This document shows, one piece after another, positions 7,975 to 17,122 of a stretch of DNA of 57,760 bases. A program made the position numbers and the translations under genes. Origin of the DNA: Marine Group II euryarchaeote MED-G35 (lineage in GTDB: Archaea; Thermoplasmatota; Poseidoniia; Poseidoniales; Thalassarchaeaceae); assembly GCA_002457155.1 (NCBI GenBank), contig NTJS01000008.1:1-57760 (forward strand), read 5' to 3'. The stretch's first letter is position 1; each line of letters begins with the position of its first letter. The notes under the pieces were generated by a model. It did not search any database. It saw only the letters and a list, made by a program, of their open reading frames with translations, and was not told the origin of the DNA.

Positions 7975-9090
7975 CTAGTTTCCACCGGTGATGTTGTTGA
8001 CCGATTCCAGAAGTTCTTTTTGCCCGGAAAAATGGTCAGAAATTGGAGATAATACTTCTGAGAGGCCATCGGCAATCGCCATCTTAGCATCCAATGGGTG
8101 AATTGTTCCATCTGAGACTGCGTCGATGAAGGACTGAGCATCTTCCCACTCCGAAGCCTCTCCGTACTTGGGATCTGGGGAAACGGTAATCTTTCCTATT
8201 TTTGGAATAATTACATATCTGGAAATTTCGAAAACTGGAGAGTTTTGGTTCCCGACCTCTAGGAAGGCCTTGCGCATCTTGGACCTAAGTGATTCAATAT
8301 CATCATCCAGCAATATTGCATTCCCGGGGTCGGACTTGGACATTTTGTGATCGAAAGAGTCCATTCTCCCCCCGGGCCCCTTTAGCCCGGATAACATCGG
8401 AGTGTGGATGCAAGTTGGCTTAATCCAGTGGTTTTTCTCTGCTACCTCACGCATGTACATGTGCGCCTTTCTCTGATCCATTCCACCGAATGCGATATCA
8501 ACTCCCAACTCGAAGATATCTGCAGCCTGTAGAGCAGGATAGTAGAATGCTGCAAGATCATGGTCCGATGAATCCTCGTCGCGGCCCATTATGCTGAATG
8601 TTCTGCGAACCCTTGAGAGGCTCATGTTCTTTGAGCACCTTAGAACCCTCTCCCAGTATTTTCCCGAATCCATTACCTCAGAGGCCCGGACGAATTGTAT
8701 CTCCCCTGGGCCCTTGCCTTCCGTGGGATTTCCGAGAATTGCCCTAAACATCTCAGACATGTACTCGGAAGCTATGGAAATCTTCCCCATGTCTCTTCCA
8801 AACTTGTCATTTACCCATGCATGCCAGTCAGCGAGCAAGATGATTACATTAACGCCCTCGTCAATTAAGTTTCTAATTGTATCAGCAAGTATAATCCAAC
8901 CAAGATGAGCCTTGCCACTTGGCTCCAGGCCCACATAAGCTACCAAATCACGGTCGCCAGAGTGACTTGATCCTCCGGAAAGTACGGATTCTACATGATT
9001 TATCCCAACGATCTCTTGACACCCGGAGAACATCCTCTCAATTCGTTCTCGGGATTCTGAGTCTAATTCTAGAGGCTTTTCCTCGGACAT
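7975..9090 (-). CDS. tyrS: Tyrosyl-tRNA synthetase
   Basis: 371 residues, class I aminoacyl-tRNA synthetase of the compact archaeal/eukaryotic type without the bacterial C-terminal S4-like domain. GLEPSGKAHLGW (about 54-65) carries the HIGH-equivalent motif, the tyrosine pocket segment YYPALQAADIFELGVDIAFGGMDQRK follows, and KMSKS is near residue 255. TrpRS shares the fold, but the ADWHA and GGMDQRKAHM segments favour TyrRS. It is eight bases downstream of the DUF5611-like gene, so they are probably one transcript. Confidence 0.9.
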   Translation of the reverse strand: MSEEKPLELDSESRERIERMFSGCQEIVGINHVESVLSGGSSHSGDRDLVAYVGLEPSGKAHLGWIILADTIRNLIDEGVNVIILLADWHAWVNDKFGRDMGKISIASEYMSEMFRAILGNPTEGKGPGEIQFVRASEVMDSGKYWERVLRCSKNMSLSRVRRTFSIMGRDEDSSDHDLAAFYYPALQAADIFELGVDIAFGGMDQRKAHMYMREVAEKNHWIKPTCIHTPMLSGLKGPGGRMDSFDHKMSKSDPGNAILLDDDIESLRSKMRKAFLEVGNQNSPVFEISRYVIIPKIGKITVSPDPKYGEASEWEDAQSFIDAVSDGTIHPLDAKMAIADGLSEVLSPISDHFSGQKELLESVNNITGGN

Positions 9091-9098
9091 TTGGTCAC

Positions 9099-9611
9099 CT
9101 AGTTGAACAGCTTGTTGAGCTTCTGAGCCCTGCCCGCAGCCTTAGTATTGTCATTGGCATCTAGAAGTGTTTCAATCTCCCCTATGAGGGATTCTGCCTG
9201 TTCTTTCTTCTCCTCTGGGATACTTTCTGACAACTCCATGAAGTGTTTTGCAGCAGAGACTGCGGACTTTGCCTTTGAGGCCTTCTTCGCCCACTCCTTC
9301 GCCTTATCCCCACGTTGCTTAGAATTGTAACCAGTCGCCTTGTCTAGGAAGGCCGTCCACCTCTTCCTATCCTCCATAGCGGACTTCATCGCTTCTGGAT
9401 CTTCGAAGTTGGGGGCAACATTGGTGATATCAACAATCATTGCTCCATTTTCATATCTGGCTTCGATGGATGTCATCACTCCATGTGAAGCCCCGAAAGC
9501 GTTGTCCGCGGGGCTTTCGACTTCGTCGAAGAACTCCTTTGCAAGAGCAGCCAGTCCGCCGCTTCCACCTACTTCCTTGATTAATCCCCTGCGAACGTCG
9601 AATCGCTCCAT
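9099..9611 (-). CDS. Conserved archaeal protein, DUF5611-like
   Basis: 170 residues. The first ~110 residues have an alternating beta/alpha pattern ending in KRWTAFLDKATGYNSKQR, which resembles the archaeal family DUF5611 as I remember it. The C-terminal half is rich in Lys, Ala and Glu and should be helical or coiled coil (AKEWAKKASKAKSAVSAAKHFM onward). No catalytic motif is visible. It is separated from tyrS by eight bases and starts in the divergent promoter region shared with the exported propeller protein. The pairing with tyrS suggests an information-processing role, but that is inference. Confidence 0.6.
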   Translation of the reverse strand: MERFDVRRGLIKEVGGSGGLAALAKEFFDEVESPADNAFGASHGVMTSIEARYENGAMIVDITNVAPNFEDPEAMKSAMEDRKRWTAFLDKATGYNSKQRGDKAKEWAKKASKAKSAVSAAKHFMELSESIPEEKKEQAESLIGEIETLLDANDNTKAAGRAQKLNKLFN

Positions 9612-9708
9612 GCTCCTCCGAATGAACAGGGTCTCTTCAATACTGCCGACCCAGAATAATATCTCGAACTAGTACAAGGGCTAAACGGGCACAGCGTCTC
9701 CGACGCAC

Positions 9709-10944
9709 ATGGGCAAGGGATATTTGCCGGTAATAATGGGAATTGTTGTCCTACTTTTGTCACCACTGGTAGGCGCACAGTCGGTGGTCGCTATGGAAAG
9801 TGTCGTAATTCTTGACGACCGGGATCTTGGAATAGAGGGAGTGGCAGTTTCTCCGGATGGAAAGTCCATTCTAGCCCATGGAGCCGAATCTGCGATATTC
9901 GTAATGGAGTCTGAGGCTCCAAGAAACAATTCGAAAGTTGATTTTATTGGGGGTGAAACTCTAATGGATGCTTCATTCCACCCTAGTGGCAATACTGCGC
10001 TTCTGGTTGGCGAAGAAGGCCTGGTATTGAGGTTTATTTCCACCAATAACACCATCGAGAACGCAGGTGGTGCTTCGACCTTCGGGAGCACTGAACTCAA
10101 GGCTATATCGTGGAATGGGGATGGCAGTTGGGCCTACATTGGTGGCGAAGGTGGTTGGATTTGGAGATTCAGGAGCCTGGATGGAGGGGGGGTGGAGGCG
10201 ATACCTCTCGAAAATAGGGGTGAAAGCGACGTGAATGCAATTTCTTGCCTTCGGGGTTACAACATCTGTATCGTTTCATCAAGCGTCGATGGAATTGGAG
10301 TGATAAACCAAGAGCATGAATTATTCTGGATCGGAGGATATGGCAATCCTTGGGTTGACGTCGCGTGCCCGTCAAGTATCACAATGGAATGTATTGTCAT
10401 CTCCTCCGACTTGACCATTGCCAGGATTAGGATGAACATTGAAGATCCATCAGAAACTACGATTTATGACAATGATATCGTACAATTACAAGGATTCGAG
10501 GGAGTTATGACTGGGATCAACATCCAAACAGATGGCAATTCCCTGATTTCACTGGCCCCCTTTGGATTAATCGAACATGACCTAGATGAAGGAAAGTCAT
10601 TCCACTGGTTGGATAATACTGACGCGGTGGATTTCGACACTTCAATCTCGGGACAGAGGGTTGTTTCAACATGGGGGACGGGGGCCTTTGATGGATGGAT
10701 AATCACCGATAGTGGGACCATCGTATCATTCACAACTGCTACCCAAAGCGAGGGAGGGGCAATGCTTGAAATCTGGATTGGAATTATCATTCTTGGAGGG
10801 ACAACTTTGATGATTGTCTCTCTGCTGACCAGTTCTTCTCCAAGACTTAGCAGATGGATTACAAAAAAGATCGGCAGTGAAGAAGAGCGGAAAAGTGTGA
10901 TTAGGGAAGAAAGGATGCTTTCGAGGAAAAAAGGACGAGCATAA
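9709..10944 (+). CDS. Exported beta-propeller protein with C-terminal membrane anchor
   Basis: 411 residues. Residues 1-23 form a signal peptide (hydrophobic VIMGIVVLLLSPLVG) with a plausible cleavage after VGA, which would leave Gln at the mature N-terminus. The exported part contains WD40/PQQ-like blades: VAVSPDGKSILAHG, ASFHPSGNTALLVGEEG and ISWNGDGSWAYIGGEG all show the hydrophobic-strand, SPDG-turn pattern. A transmembrane helix (about 355-378, IWIGIIILGGTTLMIVSLL) is followed by a basic cytoplasmic tail. The ligand or partner is unknown. It could be an assembly factor or surface sensor. It is followed after 36 bp by a glutaryl-CoA-type dehydrogenase with its own likely promoter. Confidence 0.75.
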   Translation: MGKGYLPVIMGIVVLLLSPLVGAQSVVAMESVVILDDRDLGIEGVAVSPDGKSILAHGAESAIFVMESEAPRNNSKVDFIGGETLMDASFHPSGNTALLVGEEGLVLRFISTNNTIENAGGASTFGSTELKAISWNGDGSWAYIGGEGGWIWRFRSLDGGGVEAIPLENRGESDVNAISCLRGYNICIVSSSVDGIGVINQEHELFWIGGYGNPWVDVACPSSITMECIVISSDLTIARIRMNIEDPSETTIYDNDIVQLQGFEGVMTGINIQTDGNSLISLAPFGLIEHDLDEGKSFHWLDNTDAVDFDTSISGQRVVSTWGTGAFDGWIITDSGTIVSFTTATQSEGGAMLEIWIGIIILGGTTLMIVSLLTSSSPRLSRWITKKIGSEEERKSVIREERMLSRKKGRA

Positions 10945-10980
10945 ATTCATGTGTAAACTTGCTCGCGAAGGGCTGAGAAC
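10939..10980 (+). promoter_or_regulatory. Candidate promoter before the acyl-CoA dehydrogenase/etf group
   Basis: An A/T-rich CATAAATTC element lies at about 10942-10950, roughly 30-35 bases before the ATG at 10981, the spacing expected for an archaeal TATA box driving a nearly leaderless transcript. No BRE was scored, so this rests on composition and position only. Confidence 0.3.
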
Positions 10981-12153
10981 ATGGCATACGAGGCGTTAGA
11001 CTTCTACGACATCGATTCCTTACTGACCGAGGAAGAGCGAATGGTCAGAGACATGGTACGAGACTGGGTGGAAGATAGGGTTCTACCGAATATTGAGGAT
11101 GCATGCAGAGATGGGGTTTTCCCAGACGAGTGGAGGGTTGAGATCGGAGAGATGGGCATCCTTGGAGCTCCTTTGAAGGGATATGGTTGTCCTGGCCTCT
11201 CTTACATTGCATACGGGCTAATTTGTCAAGAGTTGGAGCGTGGGGATAGTGGTGTTCGCTCATTTGCAAGCGTCCAAGGCTCTCTAGCGATGTACCCCAT
11301 ATGGGACTTCGGAAGCGAAGAACAGAAGGAGAAATATTTGCCTGGGATGGCAAAAGGAGATTTGGTCGGGTGCTTTGGCCTTACTGAGCCAGACTACGGG
11401 TCCAATCCCGGAGACATGATCACTCGTGCGGAAGACAAGGGGGGCCACTTCCTTCTGAATGGGGCAAAGATGTGGATCACTAATGGAACAATTGCAGACT
11501 TGGCGGTTGTCTGGGCCAAGCTCGAAGGGGAAATCCGTGGTTTTATTGTTGAGAAGGGAGATGAAGGTTTCAGTGCCCCGGAAATGAAGGGGAAGCACTC
11601 ACTCAAAGCTAGTGTTACCAGCGAGTTGGTTTTCCAGGACTGCAAAATCCCGAAGGATAGGATTTTACCAGATGTAAAGGGCCTAAGAGGTCCATTCAGC
11701 TGCCTCAATAATGCCAGGTTTGGAATCTCTTGGGGGGCTGTTGGGGCTGCACAATCATGCTTCAACTCTGCGAGAGAATATGCCCTAAGTAGAATTCAAT
11801 TTGGACATCCTATTGCTTCTTTCCAACTCGTTCAAAATAAACTCTCGTGGATGCTTCGCGAGATTACCAAGGGTCAATTACTGGCATATCACATTGGGAA
11901 GAAGAAAGACGATGGTAGTTGGATCCCAGAGCAGATTTCCCTAGCCAAGATGAATAACGTCGACATGGCTCTTGAAATCGCTCGCATGTCAAGGGACATC
12001 CATGGTGCCAATGGAATTCTCGATGAGTATCCAGTGATGAGGCATATGGCCAATCTAGAGTCGGTCAAGACATATGAGGGCACACATGACATCCACAATC
12101 TGATACTGGGAAGACATATCACGGGCATTCAGTCGTTCACAAGGGAGCCTTGA
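10981..12153 (+). CDS. Glutaryl-CoA dehydrogenase-like acyl-CoA dehydrogenase
   Basis: 390 residues with the acyl-CoA dehydrogenase three-domain fold: CFGLTEPDYGSNPGDM (FAD domain), AKMWITNGTIADL, RIQFGHPIASFQLVQ and a C-terminal NLESVKTYEGTHDIHNLILG. The Glu in KTYEGTHDIH is the catalytic base, and this segment with the N-terminal EEERMVRDMVRDWV helix resembles glutaryl-CoA dehydrogenase, which oxidises and decarboxylates glutaryl-CoA in lysine and tryptophan breakdown. It precedes etfB by 65 bp and etfA on the same strand, giving dehydrogenase and electron acceptor together. The subfamily assignment is by motif memory, while the family is certain. Confidence 0.87.
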   Translation: MAYEALDFYDIDSLLTEEERMVRDMVRDWVEDRVLPNIEDACRDGVFPDEWRVEIGEMGILGAPLKGYGCPGLSYIAYGLICQELERGDSGVRSFASVQGSLAMYPIWDFGSEEQKEKYLPGMAKGDLVGCFGLTEPDYGSNPGDMITRAEDKGGHFLLNGAKMWITNGTIADLAVVWAKLEGEIRGFIVEKGDEGFSAPEMKGKHSLKASVTSELVFQDCKIPKDRILPDVKGLRGPFSCLNNARFGISWGAVGAAQSCFNSAREYALSRIQFGHPIASFQLVQNKLSWMLREITKGQLLAYHIGKKKDDGSWIPEQISLAKMNNVDMALEIARMSRDIHGANGILDEYPVMRHMANLESVKTYEGTHDIHNLILGRHITGIQSFTREP

Positions 12154-12218
12154 ACCGCAAGATCCCGCCGTCCCAATATTGAAAGAGCCGCCTCCGACCC
12201 CGAGTACTGGGTAGCATA

Positions 12219-12974
12219 ATGGGAGTGGCAGTTCTGCTGAAACAGGTCCCGGATACTACTGCCAAGATTGGCATAAGCGGAGGCAGGGTAGATGAGTCCT
12301 CGATCACAAAGTGGTCAATTAGCCCGTATGACGAGTATGCCCTGGAGAACGCGATCAAGTTGAAGGAGTCAGGCCACGGTGATGTTGTGGCGATTACATG
12401 CGGCCCTGCACGAGCCGCCAAATGTCTCACAGAGGCTGCAGCAGTGGGAGCGGATCGTTTAATCCATATCCTGACTGAGTCCTCATTGGACAGCATCCAA
12501 GTCCAATCTCTCCTATCTGCAGCCGTAAAGGAGTCTGGTTGCGATGTGGTGATGTGTGGCAAGCAGGCAGCAGATACCAATAGCGGTTCCACTGGACCTG
12601 GTTTAGCTAGCTCTTTGGGATTCTCCTGTGTAGGCGGAGTCACGGGCGTGTCAATGGAAGGAGATGTGGCCTCTGCTACTCGTCTAGGCCCTTCAGGTTT
12701 GGAAGAGGTGGAAGTTGGGGTGCCCTGTGTTTTCACATTTGACAAAGGAGACACGGAGCTCAGGAGGCCAAATGTCAGAGGAATAATGATGGCCAAAAAG
12801 AAGCCAATAGATTCCCTAACACCCGATGATTTGGGAGTCGATGCAAGCAATTCAAAGGTCAGCATCAAGTCTCATTCTTCTCCACCAAAGAAGCAACCGG
12901 GGCAGAAATTCGTTGGTTCAGAATCGGTTCCCGAGGTGGTTAACAAGCTGAGGGAAGAAGCTAACGTTATCTAG
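12219..12974 (+). CDS. etfB: Electron transfer flavoprotein beta subunit
   Basis: 251 residues with the EtfB pattern: VLLKQVPDTTAKI at the N-terminus, SPYDEYALENAIKLKE, and the nucleotide-binding region CGKQAADTNSGSTGPGLA (about 107-124). With EtfA it accepts electrons from acyl-CoA dehydrogenases and delivers them to the membrane quinone pool through an ETF dehydrogenase. etfA follows after 10 bases with a GAGGTGG Shine-Dalgarno sequence. The order dehydrogenase-etfB-etfA is the usual operon layout. Confidence 0.95.
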   Translation: MGVAVLLKQVPDTTAKIGISGGRVDESSITKWSISPYDEYALENAIKLKESGHGDVVAITCGPARAAKCLTEAAAVGADRLIHILTESSLDSIQVQSLLSAAVKESGCDVVMCGKQAADTNSGSTGPGLASSLGFSCVGGVTGVSMEGDVASATRLGPSGLEEVEVGVPCVFTFDKGDTELRRPNVRGIMMAKKKPIDSLTPDDLGVDASNSKVSIKSHSSPPKKQPGQKFVGSESVPEVVNKLREEANVI

Positions 12975-12984
12975 AGGTGGAAAA

Positions 12985-13914
12985 ATGAAAACGACAGTTA
13001 TTTCAGAATCTAGCAATGGTGCCTTGCACCCGGTAACAGCACAACTAGTCGGAGCTGCATCACCACTAGGAGGCCAAATCACAGTCATCTGCCCTGGGGG
13101 CGTGGGGTCCTCCGATGCGGCACATATTTCTGGCGTTTCAAAGGTCATCTCAGTAGAAGGCGACTGCTTCGAGACCTACGATTGCTTGGCTTGGTCAAAG
13201 TCCCTGTCTCCATTGGTCGAGGGGGATCTTATCCTCTCTTCGTCATCCGCAATTGGTAGAGAGTTGATCTCGTCAATAGCTGCTTCAAAGGGAATCCCGG
13301 TCGTGCAAGATGTGATTAGCCTAACAGATGGTTTTTCGGCGACTAGGACGATATACTCGGGTAAAGCGATCGAGGAAGTTAGTATTTCACCACCCTGCGC
13401 AATCAGCCTAAGGGCTAATTCATTCGAATCTGCAGGAGAGGGTGGTAGTGCAGAAACCACTACGGTTGATGTCAGCCAGGAGGTTTCCGTTGCAGTCAAA
13501 AGAGCACTGGCAAGGGCGAGTGAAAGGCTCGATGTTTCCGAGGCAGATATTATCATATCAGGAGGGAGGGGGATGGGTGACCCAGCAAACTTCTCCCACC
13601 TAAACGAAGTCGCAGACGTACTTGGGGCTGCAGTTGGAGCGAGCAGGGCTGCAGTGGATACTTGGGATGAGATTCCGCATAGCATGCAAGTCGGCCAAAC
13701 CGGGAAAACAGTCACTCCAAACCTATACATCGCAGTTGGGATAAGTGGGGCGATCCAGCATCTCGCTGGGATGCGTTCGAGCAAATTTATCCTAGCAATA
13801 AACAAGGACCCGGAAGCCCCAATCTTTGGTGTCGCGGATTACGGAATCGTGTCCACGTGGGAAGATGCACTGCCAGTGCTCAAAGACCATCTTGCAGAGC
13901 TAATGTCAAACTGA
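12985..13914 (+). CDS. etfA: Electron transfer flavoprotein alpha subunit
   Basis: 309 residues. The C-terminal FAD-binding domain is clear: ISGGRGMGDPANF (about 193-205), GASRAAVDTWDEIPHSMQVGQTG and YIAVGISGAIQHLAGM are the EtfA signature, followed by NKDPEAPIFGVADYGIV. The N-terminal domain is shorter and divergent, as is common. It forms the FAD-carrying half of the ETF dimer. The stop lies inside the convergent purF gene, and the two coding ends overlap by nine bases. Confidence 0.95.
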   Translation: MKTTVISESSNGALHPVTAQLVGAASPLGGQITVICPGGVGSSDAAHISGVSKVISVEGDCFETYDCLAWSKSLSPLVEGDLILSSSSAIGRELISSIAASKGIPVVQDVISLTDGFSATRTIYSGKAIEEVSISPPCAISLRANSFESAGEGGSAETTTVDVSQEVSVAVKRALARASERLDVSEADIIISGGRGMGDPANFSHLNEVADVLGAAVGASRAAVDTWDEIPHSMQVGQTGKTVTPNLYIAVGISGAIQHLAGMRSSKFILAINKDPEAPIFGVADYGIVSTWEDALPVLKDHLAELMSN

Positions 13915-15408
13915 TGCCTGCTCCTTCTCGGAGTCGGCCCTAATTTGTCCGATCCTGCTGAGGTACTCCTCGGTAACCCCTCCGGTAACATATATTCCAT
14001 TGAAGCAAGAGCAATCGAAATCCGCTGGAGAGTCTGCACCTGCACCCGTACAGGACTCTACCAGGTCCCCTAGTTCCTGGTAGATCAGCCAATCGGCCCC
14101 TATAGAGTTGCAAATCTCCTCATTTGTCTTACCATAAGCGACATATTCCTCCCTAGCCGGCATATCGATACCATACACATTCGGATGAATGATAGGGGGC
14201 GATGATGAAGCGAACAGCACTCTTGATGCTCCGGCACCTCTCGCCATCTGGACGATTCTCCTAGAAGTGTTCCCTCTGACTATGCTATCATCTACAATCA
14301 GAACTGTCTTTCCTTCAAACTCCTCATCGATTGTATTCAGTTTCTTCCTAACCGAGTCCTTTCTTATCTTCTGCCCCGGCATTATGAAAGTCCTCCCTAT
14401 GTAACGATTCTTCACAAAACCCTCTCGATAGGGGATACCCAATGCGTTAGAAAGCCCTAGAGCAGCGATTCTTCCGCTATCTGGAACTGGGATCACTGCT
14501 TCGATTTCATTTTCCTGGAATGAGTTTGCGACCCTCTTTGCAAGGGATTCCCCCATTCTCAATCTTGCCTTGTGGACTGAGATGCCATCAATTACAGAGT
14601 CTGGTCTGGCAAAGTAAACATGCTCGAAAACGCATGGTGTGTGAGTAACTTTGGGATGGCAGACCTTTGAAATTATCCGACCGTCCATCCTGACGATTAC
14701 TGCTTCACCTGGATCTACGTCCCTGTCCATCTCGAAGCCGATTGACTGGCAAACTACGCTTTCTGAAGATACTAGCCTCTCCGTGAAGTTGCCGACTTCT
14801 CTCTTCCCCATAAATAGTGGACGTATGCCATGAGGATCCCTGAATGCAACCATTCCCCAGCCGGTAATTAGGCATACTACACTGTAGCTTCCTTCTACTC
14901 TCAAGTGAGTCCTCTCGACTGCTCGGAAAATGTCATCCTCGCCCAGAGCGTCCATTCCTCCTGGCTGGCCATCTACTGATCTCTGGATTTCTGCGGCGAA
15001 AAGGTTGAGCAGGGCCTCCGAATCAGAACTAGTGTTAATTCTACGATGATCGTATTCTAGAAGGCCAGAAATTATGTCAGGAGTATTGTTCAAATTTCCA
15101 TTGTGGGCTAGACTGACTCCAAATGGGGTATTGGTGTAGAATGGTTGTGCCTCTGCGGAAGAGTTGGATCCTGCAGTTGGGTATCTCACGTGCCCAATGC
15201 CCATTGAACCGACTAATTTCTTCATGTGGTGCTCAAGAAAGACATCTCGGACTAATCCATTTGCTCTCCGGTGAGAGATATTATCAGAATCGCTGGTAAC
15301 TATCCCAGCTGCATCTTGTCCTCTATGCTGTAAAACAATAAGGCCGTCATAGACAGAAGTAGCAACTTGAGATCCCGGAGTTCCAACTATTCCGATGATT
15401 CCGCACAT
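13906..15408 (-). CDS. purF: Amidophosphoribosyltransferase
   Basis: 500 residues, first enzyme of de novo purine synthesis, making phosphoribosylamine from PRPP and glutamine. The start MCGIIGIVG provides the N-terminal nucleophile Cys2 after Met removal, with no propeptide. The glutaminase domain continues with QHRGQDAAGIV and GIGHVRYPTAGS. The phosphoribosyltransferase half has VIPVPDSGR, the PRPP loop VLIVDDSIVRGNTSRRIV and the downstream SSPPIIHPNVYGIDMP. The family is complete in length. Its 3' end overlaps etfA on the other strand. L37e lies 51 bp upstream on the same strand. Confidence 0.96.
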   Translation of the reverse strand: MCGIIGIVGTPGSQVATSVYDGLIVLQHRGQDAAGIVTSDSDNISHRRANGLVRDVFLEHHMKKLVGSMGIGHVRYPTAGSNSSAEAQPFYTNTPFGVSLAHNGNLNNTPDIISGLLEYDHRRINTSSDSEALLNLFAAEIQRSVDGQPGGMDALGEDDIFRAVERTHLRVEGSYSVVCLITGWGMVAFRDPHGIRPLFMGKREVGNFTERLVSSESVVCQSIGFEMDRDVDPGEAVIVRMDGRIISKVCHPKVTHTPCVFEHVYFARPDSVIDGISVHKARLRMGESLAKRVANSFQENEIEAVIPVPDSGRIAALGLSNALGIPYREGFVKNRYIGRTFIMPGQKIRKDSVRKKLNTIDEEFEGKTVLIVDDSIVRGNTSRRIVQMARGAGASRVLFASSSPPIIHPNVYGIDMPAREEYVAYGKTNEEICNSIGADWLIYQELGDLVESCTGAGADSPADFDCSCFNGIYVTGGVTEEYLSRIGQIRADSEKEQASV

Positions 15409-15459
15409 CGGCTATCATTCCCGGGTGTGCAACCAAGCCTTAGGCATTTCCGGCATGCA

Positions 15460-15645
15460 TCATTTCTTCTGGGACATGGACCTATTGCGCTTATTCCACC
15501 TGAACTTCCGAAGTCTAGCTGTATCGCCATACCCGCAACTTGCGCATTGGCCCTTTTGCTTGTGATACGAGTGACGGCCACATCTCCTGCATCGAATATG
15601 GGTGGATTTCTGCCTCTTGCCCATACTCGGTGTACCCTTTGACAT
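15460..15645 (-). CDS. rpl37e: 50S ribosomal protein L37e
   Basis: About 61 residues from the second ATG (15645), or 64 from 15654. It has the L37e zinc finger [22 protein letters not shown] (C-x2-C...C-x2-C) and a basic tail with RKFRWNKR, as in archaeal and eukaryotic L37e, which binds 23S rRNA. The N-terminal [15 protein letters not shown] also matches the family's GTPSMGKRN pattern. It lies between purF and two small membrane-protein genes on the same strand; the family is often found with an Sm-like protein gene, which is not seen here. Confidence 0.95.
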   Translation of the reverse strand: MSKGTPSMGKRQKSTHIRCRRCGRHSYHKQKGQCASCGYGDTARLRKFRWNKRNRSMSQKK

Positions 15646-15658
15646 GCGTTTCACCCTA

Positions 15659-15982
15659 CTAAGACGACGCGTCCACCGACCGATTTGTTAAGAGGCTTAT
15701 CCTGAATAATGCCAATGTAGTAACTACCAAAAAGATGGGTAATAGTTCGAGCAAACCTATTATTGCCGAGGTCATGGCTAATTCCAAGGATTCCGATTTA
15801 CTGTAATTTGTGGAATTGATGACTGAATAGGAGGAGACGATCCCGATGACAATTGTAGAAGAAAATGCAAGAGAGCGGTTGTGTTGATTATAACATGAAG
15901 CAAAATGGATTAATGCGAACGAGGAGAAAAGGAGACCCCCACCTGAAACAAGCAGCAGTGCTTCGGAGATTTCTACGCCCAT
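15659..15982 (-). CDS. Small membrane protein, unknown
   Basis: 107 residues with three predicted transmembrane segments (about 8-28, 37-57 and 66-92). The sequence between the first two contains [13 protein letters not shown]. No known family is recognised. It starts two bases after the end of the next membrane-protein gene (15984-16598), and L37e follows within 5-14 bases, so all three are probably one transcript. Real coding is supported by tight packing and hydrophobic periodicity, but not by homology. Confidence 0.5.
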   Translation of the reverse strand: MGVEISEALLLVSGGGLLFSSFALIHFASCYNQHNRSLAFSSTIVIGIVSSYSVINSTNYSKSESLELAMTSAIIGLLELLPIFLVVTTLALFRISLLTNRSVDASS

Positions 15983-15983
15983 A

Positions 15984-16598
15984 CTAATCCCTCTCTAATC
16001 GCCTTTCTAGAATCGTCCTCACAAGCACCTCTTCCTCATTCGAGAGTGGATCAGACTCATTCCTAAATCCTGATTTCCCCTCAATTAGTGACGACACAAT
16101 GATAATTGCAATTAGGCTTGCTAAAACTCCCAGAATTGACAAAGCTCCTCTAGTAATCCCTAGTATAGATAATGGGTTTCTCACATAGAAAAGGACTGTC
16201 CACGAAACGGTTACTAAGAGCCAACCAGAAACAAGTCCTGGCATACTAGGTTCACCATAAGTCGGAGAATTGCGAAGAATAATAATTGCACCAATTACAA
16301 AGGGGAAGGAGATGGAAACCGATTGTAGAATCGACTCATGAAGCTCGATTCCTCTTTCGGTTAATTCATCGGGCAGCAGGATAAGGCAAGTCAAGCCCAA
16401 GAGCATCAATGGAAAACCGAATCGACTCCTCTCAAAGGACGGGCCCATTCGATGAAAGCTATACCCTATTGCCATGATCATGAAGGACAGCCAGATTATC
16501 CCTTCGCCTCCAAACATGAATTGCGGGCAAAGACTAGATTCTTGTGTTTTTCTTGTGTGTGGCCATGGCATCTGGTCGAATCGCTCGACTAGATTCAT
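15984..16598 (-). CDS. Multi-spanning membrane protein, unknown
   Basis: From the ATG at 16598 the protein has 204 residues and about five to six transmembrane segments, then a charged C-terminal cytoplasmic tail (SNEEEVLVRTILERRLERD). The open frame extends upstream to 16646, but that would reach into the L44e promoter region; MNLVERFDQMPW is the more likely start. No family is recognised. It is divergent from L44e with 50 bp between starts, and the next membrane-protein gene begins almost immediately. Confidence 0.5.
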   Translation of the reverse strand: MNLVERFDQMPWPHTRKTQESSLCPQFMFGGEGIIWLSFMIMAIGYSFHRMGPSFERSRFGFPLMLLGLTCLILLPDELTERGIELHESILQSVSISFPFVIGAIIILRNSPTYGEPSMPGLVSGWLLVTVSWTVLFYVRNPLSILGITRGALSILGVLASLIAIIIVSSLIEGKSGFRNESDPLSNEEEVLVRTILERRLERD

Positions 16599-16648
16599 AT
16601 ACGGGTCATCGGTGGCTCGCGGCGCACAAGAAGTGAGGTGGGGCAAAA
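16592..16648 (+). promoter_or_regulatory. Candidate promoter of the L44e-S27e-aIF2a operon
   Basis: A TTCATATAC element at about 16594-16602 is the only TATA-like sequence before the ATG at 16649, and a GAGGTGGGG Shine-Dalgarno sequence lies at about 16635-16643. The element overlaps the start of the divergent membrane-protein gene, so the two genes would compete for this region. Based on composition and spacing only. Confidence 0.3.
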
Positions 16649-16930
16649 ATGGTCAAGATGCCGAGGAAAATTATGCGTTACAGCCCCTATGCCGGAAAGC
16701 ATACCGAGCACACCGTTGAGAGAGTCAAGAAGAGGAGGGCTAGTGAACTAAAGTGGGGCCAGAGGCGATTTAGGAGAGTCACTGCTGGGTACAGGGGTTT
16801 CCCTAGGCCAAAACCATCGGGAGAGAAGCCCACAAAGAGAGTAAACCTAGTTTTCAGATGTACTGAGACCGGGAAGGCCCATTCCCCAAAGGGCAAGAGA
16901 GCTAGGAAATTCGAACTTGTGGACAACTGA
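16649..16930 (+). CDS. rpl44e: 50S ribosomal protein L44e
   Basis: 93 residues, basic. MPRKIMRYSPYAGKHTEHTVERVKK at its start and the later NLVFRCTETGKAHSP match archaeal L44e (eL42). The family usually has a four-Cys zinc site, but here the N-terminal CPxC pair is replaced by SPYAGKH, and only one Cys (in FRCTE) remains, so it is a zinc-less form. It is the first gene of the conserved archaeal block L44e-S27e-aIF2a-Nop10-PAC2. The downstream S27e starts after 9 bases. Confidence 0.93.
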   Translation: MVKMPRKIMRYSPYAGKHTEHTVERVKKRRASELKWGQRRFRRVTAGYRGFPRPKPSGEKPTKRVNLVFRCTETGKAHSPKGKRARKFELVDN

Positions 16931-16939
16931 GGTGAACTA

Positions 16940-17110
16940 TTGGCCGGAAAATTCCTGAGAGTTAGTTGCAAAGACTGCGGAAACGAAGCCACTCTCTTCG
17001 ATAGGGCTTCGACTGCAGTGGTATGTCCAATTTGCGGATCGACCCTTGCAGAACCAGCTGGCGGGCTTGCCAACCTAACTGGTTGTACCGTGGTTGAGGT
17101 TCTGAACTAG
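16940..17110 (+). CDS. rps27e: 30S ribosomal protein S27e
   Basis: 56 residues from a TTG at 16940, preceded by a GAGGTGA Shine-Dalgarno sequence. It is a small zinc-ribbon protein: VSCKDCGNEATLFDRAS then VVCPICGSTLAEPAGG, with two CxxC pairs (C10/C13 and C29/C32 approximately) as in archaeal S27e. The C-terminus ANLTGCTVVEVLN also fits the family. It lies between L44e and aIF2-alpha with gaps of 9 and 12 bases, the standard archaeal order. Confidence 0.93.
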   Translation: MAGKFLRVSCKDCGNEATLFDRASTAVVCPICGSTLAEPAGGLANLTGCTVVEVLN

Positions 17111-17122
17111 AGGGGCAGCATC